The position numbers and the translations under genes are program-made. From NCBI GenBank assembly GCA_914767715.1, contig OU612075.1, forward strand, positions 6,326,001-6,386,000: 60,000 nucleotides of DNA, in the 5' to 3' direction. Shown here piece after piece: positions 1 through 10,330 of the stretch. The first letter of the stretch is position 1. Each line of letters starts with the position of its first letter. The stretch is from Membranipora membranacea. Its lineage: Eukaryota; Bryozoa; Gymnolaemata; Cheilostomatida; Membraniporidae. The notes under the pieces are model-generated. The model was not told the origin of the DNA. It saw only the letters and a list, made by a program, of their open reading frames with translations, and searched no databases.

Positions 1-780
1 CCTCACCATGACATAACAAGAGAACTTTAATTATGACATTTAATTAATCTAAAGTTGTAAAATCTCAATAGCCTACATATTGCCAAACTTTCGACTGCAT
101 ACATGAGTTTTATACTCATAACTATAATCTTCTGTCAATCTATGTATTTTTAATATATTCTTGTGAAACTCTACCAAAAAATAGTCTATAACCATAGAAA
201 CAAAAACATGTCTGAACTTGCCTGAACTTGTCTGAGCATGTCTCAAATAACTGTGTAAGATGCGCACTGTCAAAAATGTTTCTATTGTAACTAGATAATT
301 CAAACAAGTTGTTATGACAACGTCTCATGTTATTTTGTAGGTAAACAATCATTTTGTCATACTGAAAGCAAAATAAGTGATTTAAAAGTTTTGAAGCATG
401 ACAATGGAATTTTATCTTGTCTTACCAAAGTATAGGCCTGTATTTTCACGCTCGCTCGGTAAATAGAGGTGTTTTTATCTTGGAAATGATTTGTTTTTAG
501 AGCAAAAATGTCAAGTGTGTGGGAAACATTACAAACATTAGTCGTCTCTGTACAGACATATGAGGTAACACAGAATAAGATGCGGTCAATGCAATCAATT
601 TATTCAACCATGGAAGGAGCGAACACATCTTTGTAGCCAAAAGGTTTGTTTTAATTTAATGGAAATTTTTATCTTCCATCTCACATTATAATAGCTATAG
701 CCACTGAAAGGTTTTCACTAACCCTTGTACATGTTTATTGAAATCGTTGCTTCTCTCGATATAATAGATAATTTGATATG
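1..780. other. AT-rich non-coding flank left of the Polinton
   Basis: No convincing coding sequence is visible on either strand. The left end of the Polinton should lie here or just outside the window, but I could not match any segment to an inverted copy beyond the protease at the other side, so the terminal inverted repeat is either lost, diverged or outside the window. A pyrimidine-rich stretch ending in TTTTTTGCAG at 825-834 sits immediately before the first polymerase-like codons and resembles a splice acceptor. Confidence 0.4.
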
Positions 781-798
781 TGAGGCCAAGTGTGATTT

Positions 799-3700
799 TT
801 GAAAGGTTTATTTTTCTTGCATTTTTTGCAGCAAACTAAGACAGGAGAACGCACAGTGGATGTTTATCAACCTACCAAGCCTCAATTTCAAAATGTCAGC
901 CTAGAATATCAATTGGATGGAACATACAATGGAATGTTTCCAAATCAAACTAATGACATTGTAAAAAAGAACTGGTCAGCAATACGCTCGTTTTGCATAC
1001 ATAGAAAGTACTCATCAGTATACAACCTAAAGGTTAACAATGGTGATATACCAAACTCTGTGAAAGGTCAAAGATTTTCGAGCATTTTCAACGATCAACA
1101 ACAGAAATTCAAAGTTCAAGCTTCAATAGGCTTTATACTGTAGAACAATAAAACCAAGGAGATGCGATACTGGCATGCAAGTATAGGAAACAGCGTATTA
1201 TTCAATCAACTGATGGCTGTTGAGTATTATCAAGACTTTGACAAAATCAGAGAACAATTGATGGATCACAACTTCATAGAAACTGCCACCAAATCTAGAC
1301 CAGACAGCTCCTGGGCATGCCACCTCATCCCCAACATCAACTTTTACATTTACCCAATCTCAGATCATCCTATAGGTTGTCCCACAACCTCTCCCGAATA
1401 TCTCAAGCAAAATAAAGCTGAAATCACTGCTGACAAAGATAGCCACGGCAAGCTTCATACAGATAACAAATGTTTCTTCAGAGCACTAGCGCTAAAACGT
1501 GGCAAAAGGGCTACTTTAGAACAAACAACTAACATGTATTATGATACATAATATCTTCAATGTAAAATTAACACTGGGCGTAACCAACAAGGTGTAAGGC
1601 TATCAGACATTCCGCTTCTCGAGCAACTGTTTTCTGTGGCAGTCTCTGTGTACACATTAACTGATGAAGGAATGACGGCTAGATTATTGAGAAGATCTGC
1701 GTCTCGTTACACTGAAAAGCTCAACATTCACCTTAAAGCCGATCACTTTAGCTTGATAACAAATCTGAGTCTTTACACCAAGTCTTACAAATGTTTGTAT
1801 TGTGACAAACTGGTAAAAAACCTTAGATCACTAAACCAGCACACCGCTACCTGCTGTGGTGGGGCAAAACTAAAATATCCTGCAGGAGAATACAAAGTCA
1901 ATCCGTCAATATTTGAAAAGCTTGATGATGTGGGTGTCAAAACAAACCAACCACTAGACACTATCCTTACTTTGCAGTGTTTGACTTTGAAACCTATCAA
2001 GAAACAGATGAGACAGTCCTACCAAAAAACACTAAAACTTACCAACATACAGGGAAACACGTCTTAGCATCAGTTTCAGTGTGTTCCAACATTGCTGGCT
2101 TCACCGAACCTGTAAAATTCTTAAATAACAATAACAATCAGTATGAGCCCGTCGAAAAGATGATGCAGTATCTGGACAGGTTATCAGATATAGCCCATGA
2201 CCGTTTAATCCAAAGGTACGATCCAGTGTTTTGCAACCTGGTTAAAGCTGAATTTGATTTGATTGACTTGATGTTGATTTTAAAAAGGATGCTCTGGGTG
2301 CTATAGCTGCTTCCGAGCTCGCTGACAAAAAGTTTGGACGCTTGGAGGAAGAACTGGAAGAATATATACGCGACTTGTTGGTGTTTTGGGTTCAACTCAA
2401 AACACTATGACATTCCTGTGATGAAGGAAAATGTAATGCTTTACGTACTCCAAAATCAAGAAATCAAGGGGTGTATAAAAAAGTCCTCTAGCTACATGAT
2501 GATCAAGACAGATAAACTACGTTTCTTAGAGGTAACTAACTACCTGGCAGCGGGAACATCAATCTCACAGTATCTAAAAGCAATGGGTGTTGAAGAGGGC
2601 AAGTTCTTTTGGATCCATGACAAGTTTCGTTCTATGGCAATGCTGGACAGTACTGAATTTCCTAAAAAGAGAAGACTTCGGTCCAACACCTCTATTTATT
2701 TCCCCATTGCTTTTCATGCAAACTATGTTGACTTGTCACCTCAATAGGCCTGCTTCAGGTTGGTTCAATTCTTTAACCAGACCGCTCAAAATGATGGTAT
2801 GCTTCTTCTCTTCTATATTGGTGACTATGGGTTGAAAATCTGTTGTCAGAATTTTTCAGTGGCCCCATATGTAAGACTGTTGCACTTTTCACACATTTCT
2901 GGTCTAATTTTCATTAGCCAAACCGTATGCATTGATCTTCCTAAAATGATTTTGTAAAAATAATTTTCAAACTTTAATTCAATAAATTTCCATTGCAAAT
3001 ACACCTGAAAATATTAACAGGGTTCAATATCACTGATAGAAGTGCTTTTGAATTGGCTACACCCTCATTTGTCATCAGCATACTAATCATTTTATTTTGG
3101 AGGATGGGTGCAAGAAGTTGACCTTCACCCAATTACAGGTGTATTACCTTCTACAACAAATTAAAAAATTCTCACATTTCTGAGGAAAACTATTTTTTTT
3201 GTAAACAAGTTTGGGCTGAAAAAGGACATGCTGATATACTACAATGAGTGTGATGTAAAACCATTATGTGGAGCAATAGAAAATCATTACTCATTTTTTA
3301 AAGCTAGACACCTGGACTTTAAATCAGCTTTATCCATATCAGGAATGGCAACACTCTACCTGTTTAGTGTTTGGTTTACCAATATTCCTATTTGGTGAAA
3401 AGTTTAAGGACATTAATCATCTCATTCGCTCCCAAGTTCGAGGAGGTTTTAGCGTCGTATTCAATAGATACCAAGAACAAGGTCCAACAAAGATCAAAGA
3501 CAATTTATATGGAGCGCAAGCTAAAACAATGGAAACCATAACTGGTTATGATTGCACAGGAATGTATTTATCTTGTCTCACCGCTAAGGAGATGCCCGTT
3601 GGCAGATTCATCAGACGCCGAAGAGAAACTGGTTTTACTATAGAAAAAAGCTATCAAAAAGGAGAGAAAGCAACCCGCTTTGTTGAATGGTAAGGATATA

Positions 3701-5419
3701 ACCTAGGTGTTCAATTTCATCACTGTTTCAATGGAGATGAAAAAATAATAGGTTTGAGAAATCTACCAGTGGATGGGTATGGCAGACTGGGCTCAGAAGA
3801 AATCGTGGTCAATTTTTCTGGTTGTTGGTACCACAGCCACATGTGTGACTCGACTCCTGTTGGGAGAAACCAAGATTATGAAAAAGATGCCATGAACAAA
3901 CTCGCTACGTCCAGTAACATTGACTATATTAAAAGTCTAGGCTACACATTCTATCACATTTGGGAGTGTGAGTATGAACAGCTCATAAAATGTAATACAG
4001 ATATGCAGGAATCAATTTTATAAAAATGTAAAGCTCTATCCTGACACAAGATATGCGGTGACTGAGAAACGTATTATACAAGACATAAGAGCCGGAGCTA
4101 TTTTCGGAATGGCTGAGGTTGACATTGAGACACCCGAACACCTCAAAGAGGTGTTTGCAAATTTCCAGCCAGTAATTAAATACGCAATGCTGAACCGCGA
4201 TTCAATAGGCCTAACAATGCGAAAATTCGCTGAGAAGAATGGTCTTCTCAAAAGGCCAACATGTTCCCTAATAGGAAGCTATTTTGGGAAGAAAATACTA
4301 ATGGCTACACCACTACTTCAATGGTTACTACACAAAGGGCTAACATGTACCAAAGTATACCAGGTCATCCAGTGGAAACCATCTCAATGCTTCAAGAAAT
4401 TTGGAGATGAAGTTATGACAGCTAGACGAGAAGGAGATGATAATAAGAGACATGTGTAAGCTACTAGGTGAGTACAATCATAACAATACATGAATTTATA
4501 CGTTCATCAATGAGTCTTATAATTCGAGGTGACAACTGTAGCCTGTCGTCCTCGCTAGCTATGAAAAAAAAAATTGATCAAGTGATTAATTTAATGTTAT
4601 TTTAATCACTTGCCTTTTATATTTTAGGAAATGCTGCTTATGGAAAATGCTTAGTGCAAATGGAAGATCATAAAAACATCTTACATCACAGCGCTTCAAA
4701 CCCTCAAGACATATCAAAACTGGTGAATAACGTTCGCTTTCACAGTCTATCGGAAATTGGGAGAACAAAGTAACAGAGCAGTAACCAAGCTCAATGTTCC
4801 GGTGCAGATAGGAGTTTTTGTATTGGAGTATGGGAAAATTCTCCTGTTACGCTTCTATTATCACTTTGTCGTTAAGTATATGAAACCAGATTACTACTGC
4901 TTGATTCAGGCTGATTCAGATAGTTTATATATGGGTCTAGCTTGTAGTACTATTCACCAATTGGTAAAAACAGAGTTGAGAGGTCATTATGTCAAGGACT
5001 ATGAAAATTGGGTAGCAAGGGAATACTGCGACCAGCACAAAAAAGATATTTTTGGTGCAGTAATGAATGATAGATCCTGGTCTGGTCAAGATTGCTGTAA
5101 AAAGGTAGCCAAATTTTTCCAACGGGAAGCAGGCTTGTTTCATATCTAGCATGTATCAAAAGGTGTCGTAGCATTATGCAGTAAATCTTATTATTGTTTC
5201 GGGGATGATGCAAAAATTTAGAGTAAAAGGTGTTAGCAGAAGGCAAAATAATCTGACTGAGGACGTGTACAAGGACGTGTTGTTTAACCAAAATATTACA
5301 CTGTTTCCAAAAGAAAACTGAGAGTGTTTACACCTATATCCAAACAAAAAAAGGTCTCAACTACATGTATGGTAAAAGAATAGTGCGCCCACATCACCAC
5401 GCTCCCTACCCCCTTATAA
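799..5419 (+). pseudogene. POLB: Polinton protein-primed family B DNA polymerase, decayed
   Basis: The remains of a Polinton polymerase can be followed through most of this interval. The N-terminal part has the CFFRALAL segment (near 1473) and a C2HC-type finger (YKCLYCDKL... HTATC, near 1785-1850) usual for these proteins. The exonuclease motif DFETYQ is at about 1977 and the NSKHYDIP segment at about 2395. Polymerase motif A (YDCTGMYLSCL) is at about 3547, motif B (GNAAYGK) at 4628 and motif C (ADSDSLY) at about 4912. The conserved C-terminal tail is recognisable to about 5419. The frame is broken many times: in-frame stops at 1141-1143, 1549-1551 and about 5147, and frameshifts near 1965, 2285, 2390, 3365, 4450 and 5220. 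A 160-bp intron-like insert interrupts motif B. The segment 2757-3137 could not be aligned to the protein and may also be an insert. Catalytic aspartates of motifs A and C survive, but no functional protein can be made as it stands. Confidence 0.9.
4468..4627 (+). other. Intron-like insert inside polymerase motif B
   Basis: The insert begins GTGAGTAC and ends TATATTTTAG. Removing it joins CTACTAG to GAAATGCTGCTTATGG in phase, giving LLGNAAYGK, the expected motif B context. It therefore has the form of a spliceosomal intron rather than a random insertion. Confidence 0.6.
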
Positions 5420-5641
5420 ATCAATTTTTCTTTTGTCGAGATTTCATTGGTTAAACTTTTTTTTTTCTCCATTGAAATAAATGTATATAAATGTATACAA
5501 ATGTTACGTATCAAAATGGATATATTGATTAGTATTCATTATTTCTAAAATAAAGTCTATTTATTTAACTCTTACCTCTGCACAGGATCAGTTTGTCTCT
5601 AACCATCTGCTAGACAAGAACCTCTCAAACACACCTTTTCA

Positions 5642-6268
5642 ATGATCATTGCAGCACCGAGTCGGGCTGCAAAGACTTCATTTGTGATCAAACTTTTACA
5701 AACAGCATCTAAAACAATTCAGCCAGCACCACAAAAAGTTTATTATTGTTACACTGAATGGCAGAAAGGTTATGAATCTTTACGGAATGTTGAGTTCCAT
5801 AGAGGAATGTTAGACATTGACACACTCGATACCTCTACACATAGTCTTATTATACTAGATGACCAAATTCATGAAGTTGACGAGAAAATGGAACAATTGT
5901 TTACAAGAAACAGTCACCACCGAAATGCTTCTGTCATATTTATCACACAAAATCTATTTCAAAAAAGTTCTCATATGAGAACTATGTCACTAAACGCTTC
6001 CTACAATGTTCTGTTCCGAAATCCGAGGGACACCAATCAGATTAATGCGCTTGCCTGGCAAATGTATTCCAAAGATAATTCAAAATTTCTCATAGAGTCA
6101 TTTCAAGACGGAACCTCAGTACCTTATGGATACCTCCTCATCGATTTACGTCAAGAAACACATGACTTGCTCCGGATAAGGACAGGAATATTTCCAGATG
6201 AAAAAAGCTTTATATATCTGCCACGCTCACAGGCAAGCTCATTGATAAAGACTACGCCAAGAGTGTAG
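5642..6268 (+). CDS. ATP: Polinton packaging ATPase (FtsK/HerA-like, A32-like)
   Basis: This 208-aa open frame is the genome-packaging ATPase of a Polinton, related to the A32-like ATPases of large DNA viruses, which pump DNA into the capsid. The Walker B strand is LIILDD (about residues 74-79). Conserved blocks are RNSHHRNASVIFITQN and FRNPRDTNQINALAWQMY. The C-terminal SVPYGYLLIDL block is also present. The Walker A region reads APSRAAKTS at residues 5-13: the Lys-Thr pair remains but both usual glycines are alanine, so nucleotide binding is doubtful. Family similarity extends a few codons upstream of the first ATG and then meets a stop, so the true N-terminus is lost or lies on a separate exon; a CTCTGCACAG acceptor-like site is at 5577-5586. 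The frame is otherwise open. It follows the polymerase on the same strand. Confidence 0.85.
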   Translation: MIIAAPSRAAKTSFVIKLLQTASKTIQPAPQKVYYCYTEWQKGYESLRNVEFHRGMLDIDTLDTSTHSLIILDDQIHEVDEKMEQLFTRNSHHRNASVIFITQNLFQKSSHMRTMSLNASYNVLFRNPRDTNQINALAWQMYSKDNSKFLIESFQDGTSVPYGYLLIDLRQETHDLLRIRTGIFPDEKSFIYLPRSQASSLIKTTPRV

Positions 6269-6272
6269 CACC

Positions 6273-6388
6273 ATGACTAACAGGCTTAAGCGATATACAC
6301 CAACCCAACATTACTCTGCTTAGCAAAGTGTGACAGAGCCACAGCTAAGGCTATATTATCTAAGGAAAACTGAGCTATTTCATTGCAT
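6273..6388 (+). pseudogene. Fragment of small basic Polinton protein
   Basis: Just after the ATPase a frame opens with MTNRLKRYTPTQ, then breaks; the segment CDRATAKAILSKEN follows in a shifted frame. As I recall, many animal Polintons carry a small basic protein of this kind directly after the ATPase. The similarity stops at about 6388, where the inverted block begins, so the rest of the gene appears cut away at the breakpoint. The assignment rests on memory of the family and on position, not on a search. Confidence 0.4.
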
Positions 6389-6389
6389 A

Positions 6390-7538
6390 TCAGATATCGG
6401 GTGTCAAATCCCATGCAAGAAGTGTGTAACCATTTTCATATTCAGACCGATTGATGTCTATTCCAGAATCATTGAACATTCTTCCAGTTGCTTTGTAAAG
6501 TGAAAAATAGTTCCTAAGTGTGGAGTGGTTAGCAAAATCTGACACATATGGCTTTTGTGGAACCATTTTTCCATCTACCATCAATGAGCTAGATTTTAAG
6601 CCGTAGTTTTGAAAGTTGGAAGGGTTTTTGTTGTATACTCCATCGAAAGAATCTGCATCAACTCACCCGATGATTATTCTCTTTGGTTACATGCCTTCAT
6701 ATGAATTTTCCTCATTCCAAGCAAGAGCTCCGTCAGCAATATGATAACTCTTCATCTCGACTCTCTTGATTGGATAGGTAGCTTGGTGTCCTTTTTTGTC
6801 TAGCATCTCAATATGTTTTAGGCTAATGCTCTTGTTGACTCTAATTTTTCTTGCAAATAAGGAGGCATGCAAAATTTTAAGCTTGAAAGTTGCATCAGCA
6901 TCAGCCATCAATACAAAGCTATCAGGGTTTCTAACCATTTTAATGTTCAAGTCAACTCCATTAAGCAAGTAACGCTTTTGGAAAAACATATCCGCATGCA
7001 ATCTGCATATCAGTGGTACTGTTTTACTGTCAGCTGTAAATGCTCGCCTGGCAACTAATCCTGTGTTAGCGACAGCAATATAATCCATTTCCCCTGCTTT
7101 GTCTTGTGTATATAATGCTAGAGAAGGCTGAGAATCTTTTGCCTTTCTACAGTAGCTCAACAGAGTCTCTATGTATGCACGGCAGTGGTAGAGGTTGGAT
7201 GAGTCAGAAACTAAAGTATCAATCATAGTAACATCTACCTGTTGAATCAAGCTGTGAGCTAATAGGTTTATCGGCTTAACAACAGCGTCATCAGCTATAT
7301 TGGTACCATCATTATTGGTAATTTTTACTTTCAGGTAAAGGTATGTAGAGTTTAAGTCAACGTAATAACTGCTGTCACCTGACACCGTAAATTTAATAGG
7401 ACTTGAATCATTGGGAGATGTGAGCGGGAGATGTTCAATGAACAACTCTTCTTCAACAGCAGCAGAGGTTGGAAGCTCACTAAATAAATCAAGTTCATGT
7501 TTTGCGGCTAAGCAACTGTGTTCTGCAATGAAAGACAT
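6390..7538 (-). pseudogene. MCP: Polinton major capsid protein (double jelly roll), broken
   Basis: The first 283 codons (7538 down to 6690) are open and start MSFIAEHSCLAAKHELDLFS, the typical N-terminus of the Polinton double-jelly-roll major capsid protein. The frame then hits TAA (6687-6689). Seven codons later it meets TGA (6663-6665), and it continues in the same frame with recognisable capsid sequence to GYTLLAWDLTPDI at 6390. The last part of the second jelly roll is missing here; a matching C-terminal piece sits on the plus strand at about 10176-10313. The start codon overlaps the stop of the upstream minor capsid frame as TAATG at 7538. The protein would form the hexagonal capsomers of a virus-like particle, but this copy is not intact. 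Confidence 0.9.
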
Positions 7539-8632
7539 TATTCAAAAATATCTTTCCTCTTAAGCTTTCTAGTTCTGCGTTTCTTCACTGTTCGCTGCTT
7601 AATGGCAGCAGTGCTGTTAGTTCGCTTTCTTTTATTACCTCTGACTCGTTTTGTTATCTGTCCAATGGAGTTGTCTAGGACTTTTCTTCCTGCTCGCTGT
7701 AAATTTTTTTTCATAGACTGTTTGACATTTTCCCCACTCAGAACATCTTTTGCTATATTTATTCGGGAGCTAAGAGCTGTTTTACCGATACTTTTAGCAC
7801 CCGCCTTCACATAGCATAGCTGCCTTGAATAAACTGCTGAAGATTCCACCCAAACCGTACCCGGTTTGATATCTTTGCCCCTTGAACACTTGAATACAGG
7901 GACCCGGCCTCGACCCGTTTGATTGCAGAACTCAGAGTAAGCAATGTCATGTTCACTATCACCGTAATCAGTATATATAAACACACTAATCTGATTGATC
8001 TTTTTTGTCCTAACAGGTAGGTATTGAACTTTAATGAAGTTGTTGTGCTGTACAGACCAATGATCTCCGGTTATAGGTATACAGCGAAGCAAGTTAGTCT
8101 CAACATCTCCAACAATAGAGGATGAAACAACATCTGAATAAATCATAATGTTATGGAGCTTTGGTAGTTTAGGATTCGGGTATGATACATTTGATCCAGC
8201 TACTTCTGCGGTCTTATCCCCGAGTATTAAATCTAGGGATGGTGAATAATCAATTTTTTCTATCGACTGGTGAAATTGCTGAGGTGAAATTTTGAGCAAA
8301 ACCGTTTGAGCATATTTGTCGTGTATAAACTTGACTGCCTTCTGTATGAGTTTTGAGGGTAACAGCTGATTAATGGTTTCACATAGCTCTCCTAAATTAT
8401 CGTAATAACCATCAGGTATAGATACAATAGTTTCAGTGTTGTCTTTCTTGATGATAACTACATAAGCGTCTTTAACATTCGACCAAGATTTGTAAAAAGA
8501 GATCTCCAATAATCCGACCTCCCAAGAGCCTTTTGAGAAATCAAGGTAAGGTGGTAACTTGACTGTATATTCAGCTATAGAATTGTTTGGATAATGCTTC
8601 ATAGAAGCGTTACTTGGTAACAGAACACGCAT
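7538..8632 (-). CDS. mCP: Polinton minor capsid protein fused to pVI-like tail
   Basis: This intact 364-aa frame begins MRVLLPSNASMKHYPNNSIA and contains GSWEVGLLEI, both typical of the Polinton minor (penton, single jelly roll) capsid protein. The block IMIYSDVVSSSIVGDVETNL is also characteristic. From about residue 237 the character changes: QTGRGRVPVF, then KAGAKSIGKTAL and INIAKDVLSGENVK, and a very Lys/Arg-rich end. That part matches what is usually a separate pVI/pX-like basic core protein with a small-residue cleavage site for the viral protease. Here both lie in one open frame without a stop. Either this lineage has a genuine fusion or a deletion joined two neighbours. The stop overlaps the major capsid start. 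Orientation is opposite to the polymerase and ATPase. Confidence 0.85.
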   Translation of the reverse strand: MRVLLPSNASMKHYPNNSIAEYTVKLPPYLDFSKGSWEVGLLEISFYKSWSNVKDAYVVIIKKDNTETIVSIPDGYYDNLGELCETINQLLPSKLIQKAVKFIHDKYAQTVLLKISPQQFHQSIEKIDYSPSLDLILGDKTAEVAGSNVSYPNPKLPKLHNIMIYSDVVSSSIVGDVETNLLRCIPITGDHWSVQHNNFIKVQYLPVRTKKINQISVFIYTDYGDSEHDIAYSEFCNQTGRGRVPVFKCSRGKDIKPGTVWVESSAVYSRQLCYVKAGAKSIGKTALSSRINIAKDVLSGENVKQSMKKNLQRAGRKVLDNSIGQITKRVRGNKRKRTNSTAAIKQRTVKKRRTRKLKRKDIFE

Positions 8633-8656
8633 AGTTTGTGAAATGAGAGTATTTTA

Positions 8657-9780
8657 TTATTGTTTCTTATAATTGTCAATTAAATCTTTTTTGTCTATCC
8701 ATGAATCAAAATCTGGAGAGAAGCTACTCCACCTGACAAGATATTGTATTTTACCACCCACATTACGTTTATCAATAATCTTTTCTATTTTGTATACATT
8801 ATCTTTTACCGTCACCGGTTGTAAATCTTCTCTGTAGAAGGTACCTTGCAGTAGATCACCATTATCATCCCTTAGTGTATATACCACAGGATCTGTGTGC
8901 TTTGCTTCCGTGATTATGAACAGCTCTTCACTCCATACTGGCAAATAAGACTTGGAGAAAATTGTGCTATGTTTGGAGATTCGCACCCTCTGTCCTGTTT
9001 TCAACAGCTTTGTTTGGGTTGAAAGATTGGATTCATCTTTTGTGTAGACATCTTGCCATAATGTGTTCTTGATTATTTAAGTTAACCTGGTTTGGTGAAA
9101 CTCCTATTGTTCGGTGTTTAGTATTATTGTAGGATTTTACTATGTCTTGAAGAACGTCTACATATCTTAGACCATTGCTATGGGTAAAGTACCTGTATAT
9201 TTTTTGTTTAATAGTACGTATAGCTCGCTCTACAACTGAAGCCTTTGTATCTCTGTTGTATGTATGGTAGTGATGGATGCCATAACCTAGCATGAGTGTT
9301 TTGAAATGTTGGTTAAAGAATTCTCGTCCTTCGTCTGTCTGCAGTTTGGTTGGTGATTGAGTATTTTGCGTTAGTATATCCTGGAATGCCTTGGTAACAG
9401 TCTCACCTGATTTGTTTTTTTATCAGATTATAAAAAATCTTTTTGCTAAAGACGTCAATCACGATCAAAATGTATCTGTTGTGGTCATTGTATTTCTCTG
9501 TGTTAGACATATCAGGAAGATCAGCTTGCCATAATTGGTTGACACCTGAGCAGATGAATTTCCTACGCTTGAATTTTTTTCTCGCAGGTTTATGGAGGGT
9601 GTAAGTATCTGTTTTCTGTAGCCAATCCTTCACATTTGACGCTTTAACTTTGTTTTTTAATGCATTAGTTAGAGGGTTTTGACCACCTAGGCTTCCAGTG
9701 TTTTGTGGGTCAAAATATGACTTTGCTGGTTCATCTAACCCTTTTTGCTTTGATTTTCTTCGGCGAGTCATATGGATCAA
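8657..9780 (-). pseudogene. INT: Polinton integrase with chromodomain, frameshifted
   Basis: A retroviral-type integrase lies in three overlapping frames read right to left. The N-terminal part (9780-9420) has YFDPQNTGSLGG, YTLHKPARKKF and the first catalytic Asp in WQADLPD. The middle part (about 9415-9040) has LQTDEGREFF with the second Asp and, 35 residues on, ASVVERAIRTIKQ with the catalytic Glu. The C-terminal part (9004-8657) has an SH3-like fold region and a chromodomain (VYKIEKIIDKRN... YLVRWSSF... SWI). Two frameshifts separate the parts: one in a run of seven A at about 9413-9419 and one near 9045. The DDE triad and chromodomain are otherwise preserved. The enzyme would insert the linear element into the host genome; chromodomains in such integrases are thought to read histone marks. 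Confidence 0.92.
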
Positions 9781-10172
9781 ATCCGTACGGTTTTGTAGTA
9801 GCTCTCTTTGTTGGTTTAAGCTGTTCGTTGGAATCTGGAGGTTTACTGACGTGTTGATCTTCTAGTTGAGGAGTATATAGTAAAGATTTTGGTAAATTCT
9901 CATTTTTGATAAGCTGATCAAATTCTCTCCAACCTGCTAAGTTTCCAGATTTTGCCTTTGGGTTGACTGCTGTGTTCAATAAATCAGAGATATTACTGGT
10001 TTTAATCTCTCGACTAGCGATACTGACTTCATCCTTTTTGTCATTTTGTTTCTCTCTCTCAAACGGTCCAAAACTTTGTTTGCCTTTGATTTATAAGGTT
10101 TTGGTACCCCCATGACAGGATCACATTCAGGTTGTTTTTGAATTTGTTGCTGCTCAGTTTTCAGAGATGAGA
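9731..10172 (-). pseudogene. Conserved uncharacterised Polinton protein, frameshifted
   Basis: Read on the minus strand, two frames cover this interval. The upstream one includes PKPYKSKANKVLDRL. After a shift in the A-rich stretch near 10035 the second continues with REIKTSNISDLLNTAV and GWREFDQLIKNENLPKSLL, ending KKIKAKRVR at 9731. As I recall, this pair of patterns is typical of an uncharacterised protein found in many animal Polintons next to the capsid and integrase genes. The end overlaps the integrase start in another frame. No enzyme motif is visible. The upstream end is lost at the inversion breakpoint. Confidence 0.6.
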
Positions 10173-10175
10173 TGA

Positions 10176-10313
10176 GATGTTATAAAGAAATTAAATATCC
10201 GTTTAGAGCTCAAATTTGCACGGGCTCTTGCAAGACCAGTCAGCCTCGTAGTCTACAGCGAGTATGATGGATCAATCAAAGTTGACAAAAACAGAGCAGT
10301 ACTAAAGGGTTGA
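10176..10313 (+). pseudogene. MCP: Displaced C-terminal end of the major capsid protein
   Basis: A plus-strand frame reads IRLELKFARALARP, then SLVVYSEYDGSIKVDKNR, and ends with TGA at 10311. This is the last strand region of the Polinton double-jelly-roll capsid protein, exactly the part missing from the minus-strand capsid gene at 6390. It lies 18 bp before the protease start, on the same strand as the protease, polymerase and ATPase. Together with the truncated gene it marks the two ends of an inversion. Confidence 0.75.
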
Positions 10314-10330
10314 AAAGAGTTGTTGCATCA

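Noticed and set aside
7518-7814. 98-codon plus-strand frame over the minor capsid gene
   Set aside because: Shadow of the Lys/Arg-rich end of the minus-strand minor capsid frame.
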